From: JANWZL01 sp041640815
Lineage (GTDB): Bacteria > Pseudomonadota > Gammaproteobacteria > Burkholderiales > Thiobacillaceae
Length of the DNA: 14,765 nucleotides
Direction: 5' to 3'
Assembly: GCA_041640815.1 (NCBI GenBank)
Contig: JBEPZO010000044.1
Location: 1 to 14,765, forward strand
This document shows positions 6,380 through 12,261 of this stretch, in pieces (within the stretch, counting starts at the first letter, position 1; each line of letters opens with the position of its first letter). The notes beneath the pieces were generated by a model. The model had not been told where the DNA came from. It ran no database searches and worked only from the letters and a program-made list of their open reading frames with translations. A program made the translations under genes and the position numbers.

Positions 6380-8794
6380 TTACACCCCCACAGGGGGGTC
6401 GTTGCTTAACTGTTGCATGGCAACCCACGCCTGGCCCAGGCTCAACCCCCCGTCGTTCGGCGGGATCTCTTCGCCCAGCAAAAGGCGCAATCCCCGCCCT
6501 GCGAGCAGGGCCGCGAGATGTCGCGTGAGGAGGTGATTGAGGAAACAGCCGCCGGCCAGGGCGAGCGTGTCCATACCCTCCCGCGCCGCTGCCCAGGTGA
6601 CCCAGTCCGCCAGCGCCGCCGCCAGCGTGGCGTGAAAAAGCGCTGCGCCGCGGCGGGGATCTGGTTCATCTGCCAGCCGCGCCAGCAGCGGTAGCAGATC
6701 GAGCTGGCCATCCGCCTGCACGACATAGCCATCACGCTGCGGCTGAGCCTCGCCCGCCTGCTCGGCCAGCCCCTCGAGCAACATCGCGGCCTGGCCTTCG
6801 TAGGCCATGACCTCGCACACCCCGAGCAGACCGGCCGCGGCATCGAAGCAGCGCCCAAGGCTGGTGGTCAGGGGGCAGTATAGCCCACGCGCAAGCAGGG
6901 CCTGCACGCCGGCGGCCAGCGGCTGCTGGCGAAAGCGCTGCGCGATCTCGCCGCCGCGGCCGATGAGATGCAGGACCGCCGCCGCCATGCGCCAGGGTTC
7001 ACGCGCAGCGCGCTCCCCACCTGGCATGGGCAACGGCCGCAGATGGCCCAAGCGTTCGAAGCGTGCCCCGACAACGCGCAGGAGCTCGCCACCCCAGGCC
7101 TGGCCGGATGCGGCTGCTGGCTGCGCAGCCTGGGCTGGCCCCAGGCCGACGCCATCGAGGGCGAGGCCCAGCACCGGCCCGGCCTCGCCGTGCTCGGCCA
7201 GCACGGCGGCGATGTGGGCATGATGGTGTTGCACGGCGATCGCCGGGACACCCCAGTCGGCGGCAAGCTGCAAGGCATAGCGCGTGCTGTGGAAGTCGGG
7301 ATTGAGATCGTGCGCCACCGCTGCTGGGCGCACCTGCAGGATGTGCAACAGATGCTGCGTCACCTCCTCGAGCATGGTGCAGGTGGCGGCATTGTCCAGG
7401 CCACCGATGTGCTGCGAGACATAGGCCTCGTCGCCGCGGGTGACACAGACCGTGTTCTTGAGGTGGCCGCCCAAGGCGAGGATCGACGGACCTGAGGCGG
7501 CAAGGCGGATAGGGCGCGGGGTGTAGCCGCGGGCACGGCGAAAAAACGTCAGGCGTGCAGCGGGAGGCGTAACGGGGGAGATGGGCCGCGGGAGGGGGTT
7601 TACGCGCACCACGCTATCGTCGCAGCGCACGACGATGTCGCGGTCATTGAGCAACAAGGCGTCGGCGATGCCGGCAAGGCGCCGGCGCGCCTCGGCGTTG
7701 TCGATCACCAAGGGCTCGCCGCCCGGGTTGGCGCTGGTCATCACCAGGACCAACGCCTGGGGCTCGTCCATCCACGCCGTGCCGGCAGGGCGACCCGCTG
7801 CCTCGTGGAACAGCAGCCAATGCACCGGTGTGTACGGCAGCAGGACGCCTAGCCAGGCGAGGCCGGGGGCGATGCCCGGCAGGGCGGCGTCGGCGCCTGG
7901 CCGCTTGCGCAGGAGCACGATGGGGCGCTCGGGCGAGCTCAGCAGCGCCTGCGCCGCCGCATCGACCTCGACCCAGGGCGCAACCGAGGCGATGTTGGCG
8001 GCCATGATGGCGAGCGGCTTGGCCTCGCGGTCCTTGCGCTGCCGTAGACGCGCGACCGCCTCGGCGTTGCGGGCATCGCAGGCGAGGTGGAAGCCGCCCA
8101 GCCCCTTGATGGCGACGATGGCGCCGGCTTGCAGCAGGGCAAGGGCATCGGCGAGCGGCTCACCAGTAGACGAGGCAGCGGCTGCCGACATCGGCTCCAG
8201 CCACAGGCGGGGGCCGCATGCCGGACAGGCCGTGGTCTCGGCGTGGAAGCGGCGGTTGGCTGGGTCGTGATATTCGCGCGCGCAGTCCGGGCAAAGCGGG
8301 AAGGCCGCCATGCTGGTGCGGGCGCGATCATAGGGCAGCCCACGGGTGAGGGTGTAGCGCGGGCCGCAGTGGGTGCAGGTGGTGAAGGCATAGCGCCAGC
8401 GCCGGTCGTGCGGGTCGAACATCTCGGCTAGGCAGTCGGCGCACACTGCGGTGTCGTGGCCGATCATGGTGGTCGCCTGGCCAGCAGCGCTGTCGGCGAT
8501 GACGAAGTCCACGTGCTCACCGCTTGGCGGCAGGTCGTGCCAGGAGAGTTCGCGCAGCCTGGCCAGCGGCGGCAGCGCCTCTGGCAGGCGCTGGGTGAAG
8601 GCCTCTACGGCGCGGGCATCCCCCTCGACGACGATCTCCACACCGCGCGCGTCGTTGCGTACCCAGCCAGAAAGCCCTAAGTCGTGCGCCAGGCGCCAGA
8701 CGTAGGGGCGAAAGCCCACGCCTTGCACGATGCCGGTGGCCCGCAGGCGCCGTTGTACGGCGCTGGCTGGCGGCGCGGTGACGGCGGCGTGCAT
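6380..8794 (-). CDS. hypF: Carbamoyltransferase HypF
   Basis: This protein of 804 residues is slightly longer than typical (about 750-770). An N-terminal acylphosphatase domain has IVQGVGFRPYVWRLA (Arg29) and a catalytic-type Asn47. Four CxxC pairs at 118/121, 140/143, 168/171 and 190/193 form the two zinc fingers. A YrdC-like domain covers about 213-400, including KGLGGFHLACDA. A Kae1-like domain follows, with HDLNPDFHSTRYA near 495 and the metal site HHHAH near 520, closing with PNDGGLSLGQA. HypF moves the carbamoyl group of carbamoyl phosphate to HypE's C-terminal cysteine. The start at ATG 8794 is 8 bp after hypB. An upstream open stretch lies inside hypB and is not HypF-like. Confidence 0.98.
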   Translation of the reverse strand: MHAAVTAPPASAVQRRLRATGIVQGVGFRPYVWRLAHDLGLSGWVRNDARGVEIVVEGDARAVEAFTQRLPEALPPLARLRELSWHDLPPSGEHVDFVIADSAAGQATTMIGHDTAVCADCLAEMFDPHDRRWRYAFTTCTHCGPRYTLTRGLPYDRARTSMAAFPLCPDCAREYHDPANRRFHAETTACPACGPRLWLEPMSAAAASSTGEPLADALALLQAGAIVAIKGLGGFHLACDARNAEAVARLRQRKDREAKPLAIMAANIASVAPWVEVDAAAQALLSSPERPIVLLRKRPGADAALPGIAPGLAWLGVLLPYTPVHWLLFHEAAGRPAGTAWMDEPQALVLVMTSANPGGEPLVIDNAEARRRLAGIADALLLNDRDIVVRCDDSVVRVNPLPRPISPVTPPAARLTFFRRARGYTPRPIRLAASGPSILALGGHLKNTVCVTRGDEAYVSQHIGGLDNAATCTMLEEVTQHLLHILQVRPAAVAHDLNPDFHSTRYALQLAADWGVPAIAVQHHHAHIAAVLAEHGEAGPVLGLALDGVGLGPAQAAQPAAASGQAWGGELLRVVGARFERLGHLRPLPMPGGERAAREPWRMAAAVLHLIGRGGEIAQRFRQQPLAAGVQALLARGLYCPLTTSLGRCFDAAAGLLGVCEVMAYEGQAAMLLEGLAEQAGEAQPQRDGYVVQADGQLDLLPLLARLADEPDPRRGAALFHATLAAALADWVTWAAAREGMDTLALAGGCFLNHLLTRHLAALLAGRGLRLLLGEEIPPNDGGLSLGQAWVAMQQLSNDPPVGV

Positions 8795-8802
8795 GTCCGG
8801 GC

Positions 8803-9729
8803 TCAGCCCTTCGCCGCCAGCTCGGCCTCCAGCTCGGCGATACGGCGCTTGAGCCGGTCCACGTTGTCCTGCCGGACCGCACGTGCCGCCTCGAGGCCGG
8901 CGGCAAGCCAATCGAGCCAGGCCTGCATGCCCTCGCCGCTGGTGGCGGACAGCTCGATCACCTCCAGCCGGGGGTTGATCCGTCGCGCGTAGTCCACGCA
9001 GCGGCTGACATCGAAACTTAAGTACGGTAGCAAATCGATCTTGTTGAGCAGCATCAGGTCGGCGGCGAGGAAGATGTCTGGATATTTGAGCGGCTTGTCC
9101 TCGCCCTCCGTCACCGACAGCATCACCACCTTGCGCGTCTCGCCCAGGTCGAAGCCGGCGGGGCAGACCAGATTGCCGACGTTCTCGATCAAAAGCAGGC
9201 TATCGTCGAGCAGGCTCAGCCGCTTGAGGGCGTGCGCGATCATGTGCGCATCCAGATGACAGCCCTTGCCGGTGTTGACCTGGATCGCGGCAACCCCGGT
9301 GGCGCGGATCCGGTCGGCGTCCAAGCTCGTCTGCTGGTCGCCCTCGATGACCGCCAGCTCGACCCGATCCTTCAGGGCGGCGATGGTCTTGATGAGCAGC
9401 GTGGTCTTGCCCGAGCCCGGGCTGGAGACCAGGTTCACGGCAAAGATGCCATGCTCGGCGAACCATCGGCGGTTTTCCGCGGCATAGGCGTTGTTGCGCG
9501 CCAGGATGTCCTGTTCGATGCGCACCATGCGCGCTTGGCTCAGGCCAGGGGCGTGGGCGTGTGCCGGGCCGCGCCCAAAGTGCAGGTCGCCGTCCGTGGG
9601 GTGTGCGTGCACGTGCGCCGTCGCCGCGCCAAACTCGTGCGCATGCGTGTGGCTATGGTCGTGGGGGTGGTCGAGTGCCTGGCCGTCGATCTGAGTCTCG
9701 CCGTGGCCGCAGCCGCATACGTTGCACAT
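8803..9729 (-). CDS. hypB: Hydrogenase nickel incorporation GTPase HypB
   Basis: This 308-residue protein has an N-terminal CxxCGC nickel site (Cys2, Cys5, Cys7) and a histidine-rich stretch with 13 His in the first 62 residues, suited to nickel storage. The SIMIBI GTPase domain has the P-loop SPGSGKTT (about 103-110), EGDQQTS, the metal site Cys157-His158 with Cys189 (GNLVCP), and NKID at 229-232. A C-terminal tail adds a heptad pattern (Val290, Leu293, Ile297, Leu300, Leu304). HypB hydrolyses GTP while delivering nickel with HypA. ATG 9729 is preceded by AGGAGG. The frame is open further upstream, but that part lies within hypA. hypA ends 10 bp upstream. Confidence 0.98.
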   Translation of the reverse strand: MCNVCGCGHGETQIDGQALDHPHDHSHTHAHEFGAATAHVHAHPTDGDLHFGRGPAHAHAPGLSQARMVRIEQDILARNNAYAAENRRWFAEHGIFAVNLVSSPGSGKTTLLIKTIAALKDRVELAVIEGDQQTSLDADRIRATGVAAIQVNTGKGCHLDAHMIAHALKRLSLLDDSLLLIENVGNLVCPAGFDLGETRKVVMLSVTEGEDKPLKYPDIFLAADLMLLNKIDLLPYLSFDVSRCVDYARRINPRLEVIELSATSGEGMQAWLDWLAAGLEAARAVRQDNVDRLKRRIAELEAELAAKG

Positions 9730-9739
9730 GATGTTCCTC

Positions 9740-10081
9740 CTATTCCACCAGCAGGTCTTTGACCCGCATCTGCATGCCGTCAGTGGGCTGCACTTGATAG
9801 CCGCCGCAGTGCGGGCAAGGGTCATACAGGGCCGCCAGGGGCACGGTGCGGCCGCAGTGCATGCACCAGCCCGCGCCGGGTGTGTGTTCGACTTCGATAC
9901 GCGCCCCCTCGGCGAGGCTACCCTGCAGCACGCTGTCGAGGCAAAAACACAGGGCCTCCGCCTCCACGCCCGCAAGCTGTCCGATCTCCAACCGTACCGC
10001 GTGCACGCGGGTGAACCCTTGTTCGCGGGCGGCCTCTTCGATCAGCTGCAGGACGCCTTCGGCCAGGGACATCTCATGCAT
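9740..10081 (-). CDS. hypA: Hydrogenase nickel metallochaperone HypA
   Basis: This 113-residue protein begins MHEMSLAEGVL, where His2 and Glu3 belong to the nickel site of the family. A zinc-binding pair CMHCG and CPHCGG (about residues 73-76 and 89-92) forms the structural loop. Length is typical. HypA receives nickel and, with HypB, hands it to the hydrogenase large-subunit precursor; some homologues also serve urease. It is the first gene of the hyp operon, reading away from rimP. No good Shine-Dalgarno site precedes the ATG, since the 20 bases upstream read GGTCAATCTCCTAGACTGCC. The start is still set by the conserved MHE. A possible promoter lies about 130 bp upstream. Confidence 0.97.
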   Translation of the reverse strand: MHEMSLAEGVLQLIEEAAREQGFTRVHAVRLEIGQLAGVEAEALCFCLDSVLQGSLAEGARIEVEHTPGAGWCMHCGRTVPLAALYDPCPHCGGYQVQPTDGMQMRVKDLLVE

Positions 10082-10118
10082 GGCAGTCTAGGAGATTGAC
10101 CTTCCCATGGACTCCATC

Positions 10119-10209
10119 GGCCAAACGCCGGTTGCAAACAACATGCACAGCCATTGCACGGCAAACGATGTGCTTCGCCCGCTTGTGTAGTTGCCTTCTA
10201 CGTTTGGCC
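10119..10209 (-). repeat. 9-bp inverted repeat bounding the hypA leader
   Basis: CGTTTGGCC at 10201-10209 and GGCCAAACG at 10119-10127 are exact inverted copies 73 bp apart. On the minus strand the upstream copy falls at the predicted start of the hypA transcript, and the other lies about 40 nt before the hypA ATG, so they could close a long RNA stem. The proximal copy can also form a local hairpin CGGC-GTTTG-GCCG, which would compete. The upstream copy contains the 8-bp palindrome TTGGCCAA. It could instead be a protein-binding site. Confidence 0.4.
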
Positions 10210-10210
10210 A

Positions 10211-10239
10211 AGTATAGCCTGGAAGAAAAGCTGTTATAA
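10211..10239 (-). promoter_or_regulatory. Candidate sigma-70 promoter for the hyp operon
   Basis: On the minus strand TTATAA (10234-10239, four of six -35 matches) and TATACT (10211-10216, five of six -10 matches) are 17 bp apart. The predicted start near 10204 gives a leader of about 120 nt before hypA. The -35 box overlaps the -10 box of the divergent rimP promoter. I found no sigma-54 site with correct GG/GC spacing in this gap. The assignment rests on hexamer similarity only. Confidence 0.35.
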
Positions 10240-10240
10240 T
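10232..10240 (+). promoter_or_regulatory. Extended -10 promoter for rimP-nusA-infB
   Basis: TGTTATAAT is a perfect extended -10 element: TG, one base, then consensus TATAAT at 10235-10240. No recognisable -35 box lies 16-18 bp upstream, which extended -10 promoters tolerate. The start would be near 10247, only about 40 nt before the rimP ATG. It overlaps the proposed hypA -35 box on the other strand. Confidence 0.5.
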
Positions 10241-10254
10241 GATGCCGATGCATG

Positions 10255-10276
10255 ATGGGCGTTGGGCCCATTTTTT
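10255..10276 (+). terminator. Terminator-like hairpin with T-tract in the rimP leader
   Basis: ATGGGC-GTTGG-GCCCAT forms a 6-bp stem with a 5-nt loop and is followed at once by TTTTTTATTT (10271-10280). This has the form of an intrinsic terminator, but it sits between the rimP promoter and the rimP ATG, so it is best read as an attenuator or leader structure. Enterobacterial rimP operons have a described rimP leader with a terminator, and NusA, encoded downstream, modulates intrinsic termination; autoregulation is therefore plausible but inferred. Confidence 0.5.
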
Positions 10277-10287
10277 ATTTCTGTAGC

Positions 10288-10743
10288 ATGGATATTCAAG
10301 CCGTTATCGAACCGACCGTGGTTGGTTTGGGATATGAGCTCGTGGCGATAGAGCGGGTTGGCCGGGGACTAATACGACTGTACATCGACAAGCCGGGTGG
10401 CGTTGACGTCGAGGATTGCAGCCGGGTTAGTCTACAGCTCACCCGCGTGCTCGCTGTAGAGAATGTCGATTATGAGCGTCTCGAAGTTTCTTCGCCCGGC
10501 CTAGACCGACCGCTAGTGAAAGCGGCTGACTTTGTGCGCTTTGCGGGTGAGCGTGTGCGACTGCGATTGCGCTTGCCCCTTGACGGCCGCAAACAGTTGA
10601 CAGGGGTGCTGTTAGGGCTTGAGGAGGATCGTGTGTGTCTGCGATCTGCTAGCGGTGTAATAGAGTTGGCCCTGGCCGATATTGAGTCGGCGCGCCTGGC
10701 GCCAGATTTTGGAATGAAGCAAGTGGCCCGGAGGAAGGCATGA
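10288..10743 (+). CDS. rimP: Ribosome maturation factor RimP
   Basis: This 151-residue protein opens MDIQAVIEPTVVGLGYELV, the usual RimP start. It continues with LIRLYIDKPGGVDVEDCSRVS and the ERLEVSSPGLDRPL signature (about residues 66-79). RimP helps late 30S subunit assembly. ATG 10288 is chosen from the family N-terminus. The frame is open back to 10252, but that part lies in the leader hairpin. There is no Shine-Dalgarno site; the bases before the ATG are the U-tract and CTGTAGC. The stop overlaps the nusA start (ATGA). Third-position GC is lower than in the hyp genes. Confidence 0.96.
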   Translation: MDIQAVIEPTVVGLGYELVAIERVGRGLIRLYIDKPGGVDVEDCSRVSLQLTRVLAVENVDYERLEVSSPGLDRPLVKAADFVRFAGERVRLRLRLPLDGRKQLTGVLLGLEEDRVCLRSASGVIELALADIESARLAPDFGMKQVARRKA

Positions 10744-12215
10744 GTCGGGAAGTGTTGTTATTGGTCGATGCGTTGGCGCGTGAGAAAAATGTAGACCAAG
10801 AGGTGGTGTTCAGTGCGCTCGAGTCGGCTTTGGCCCATGCTACCAAAAAGCGTTTCGCTGAGGATATCGACGTGCGCGTGCAAATCGATCGGCGCAGCGG
10901 CCACTACGCCGCCTTTCGCCGCTGGGAAGTACTGCCTGACGACGCCCAGCTCGAACATCCAGCCCGTCAACTGCCCCTGTCTGAGGCGCGCAAGCGCGAC
11001 CCCAATGTTAAGCTCGGCGATCATATCGAAGAACCGTTACCGGCTGTGGAGTTCGGCCGTATCAGTGCGCAGGCGGCAAAACAGGTCATCTTGCAAAAGA
11101 TACGCGACGCCGAGCGCGAGCAGGTTCTCAACGACTTTCTGGCGCGCAATGAGAAGCTCGTCTACGGCAATATCAAGCGCATCGAGCGCGGCAACGCCAT
11201 CGTCGAGTGCGGCCGCATCGAGGGGCTGCTGGCCAAGGATCAGATGATTCCGCGCGAAAACCTGCGCGTCGGTGACAAAGTACGTAGCTATTTGCTGAGG
11301 GTGGAGCGCAGCGGTCGTGGCCCTCAGCTGATTCTGTCGCGCACAGCGCCGGAATTCCTGGTTAAGCTTTTCGAGTTGGAGGTGCCGGAGATTCGGGAAG
11401 GATTGATCGAGATCCGCGCCGCCGCGCGCGACCCGGGCGTGCGCGCCAAGATTGCAGTCAAGTCCAACGACCCGCGCATCGACCCGCAAGGCACCTGCAT
11501 CGGTGTGCGCGGCTCGCGCGTCACGGCGGTCACCAATGAGCTCAATGGCGAGCGTGTCGACATTGTACTGTGGTCAGCTGATCCGGCGCAGTTCGTGGTC
11601 AATGCTCTTGCTCCCGCCGAGGTGGTCAGCATTGTAGTGGATGAGGACCGTCGGAGTATGGATGTTGTAGTGGAAGAGGACCAGCTGGCCAACGCCATAG
11701 GGCGTAATGGGCAAAACGTGCGCCTCGCCTCCGAGCTGACGGGTTGGGAAATCAACATCATGACTGAGGCGGAGGCCGAACATAAAAAGCAACAGGAAGC
11801 CGATGGTCTTCGCGCCATGTTCATGGAGAAGCTGAACGTGGACGAAGAGGTGGCCAATGTTCTGGTGGAAGAAGGCTTCACCAGTCTCGAGGAGATTGCT
11901 TACGTGCCGATAGCCGAGATGCTAGAGATTGAGTCCTTCGATGAGGAAAGCGTCAACGAACTGCGCGCCCGCGCACGCAATGCCTTGCTTACGGCGGCGA
12001 TCGCTCGAGAGGAATCGGTGGAGAAAGCGGCTTCCGATCTGATGAGCTTGGAGGGCATGGACGCCGAGACGGCGGCGCGACTGTCCGCCAAGGGCGTCAC
12101 GAGCACTGAGGAGTTGGCCAACTTAGCGGTCGATGAATTGGCCGAGCTCACGGGCATGGACGAAGAGCGGGCCAAACGCCTGATCATGGCCGCACGCGCA
12201 CCTTGGTTCGCTTAA
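10740..12215 (+). CDS. nusA: Transcription termination/antitermination factor NusA
   Basis: This 491-residue protein has the proteobacterial NusA layout. An N-terminal RNA-polymerase-binding domain covers 1 to about 125. An S1 domain follows around 135-200 (VYGNIKRIERGNAIVE). KH1 has GVRGSR at 255-260 and KH2 has IGRNGQNVRLAS around 320-331. Two acidic repeats lie at about 362-425 and 435-491; this pair occurs in Beta- and Gammaproteobacteria but not in shorter NusA. NusA binds RNA polymerase and controls pausing, termination and rRNA antitermination. GGAGGAA at 10730-10736 is a strong ribosome site, and the start overlaps the rimP stop. infB follows after 46 bp. Everything expected is intact. 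Confidence 0.98.
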   Translation: MSREVLLLVDALAREKNVDQEVVFSALESALAHATKKRFAEDIDVRVQIDRRSGHYAAFRRWEVLPDDAQLEHPARQLPLSEARKRDPNVKLGDHIEEPLPAVEFGRISAQAAKQVILQKIRDAEREQVLNDFLARNEKLVYGNIKRIERGNAIVECGRIEGLLAKDQMIPRENLRVGDKVRSYLLRVERSGRGPQLILSRTAPEFLVKLFELEVPEIREGLIEIRAAARDPGVRAKIAVKSNDPRIDPQGTCIGVRGSRVTAVTNELNGERVDIVLWSADPAQFVVNALAPAEVVSIVVDEDRRSMDVVVEEDQLANAIGRNGQNVRLASELTGWEINIMTEAEAEHKKQQEADGLRAMFMEKLNVDEEVANVLVEEGFTSLEEIAYVPIAEMLEIESFDEESVNELRARARNALLTAAIAREESVEKAASDLMSLEGMDAETAARLSAKGVTSTEELANLAVDELAELTGMDEERAKRLIMAARAPWFA

Positions 12216-12261
12216 GACAGAGGCGGGTTGGCCAGGTAGCGTCGAGACGAGCGAGGACCAG

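Noticed and set aside
10082..10250. Sigma-54 promoter for the hyp operon, as known upstream of some hydrogenase genes
   Set aside because: GG and GC pairs occur, but none has the required 10-bp spacing. The nearest, AGGCTATACTTGGCC, has 9.
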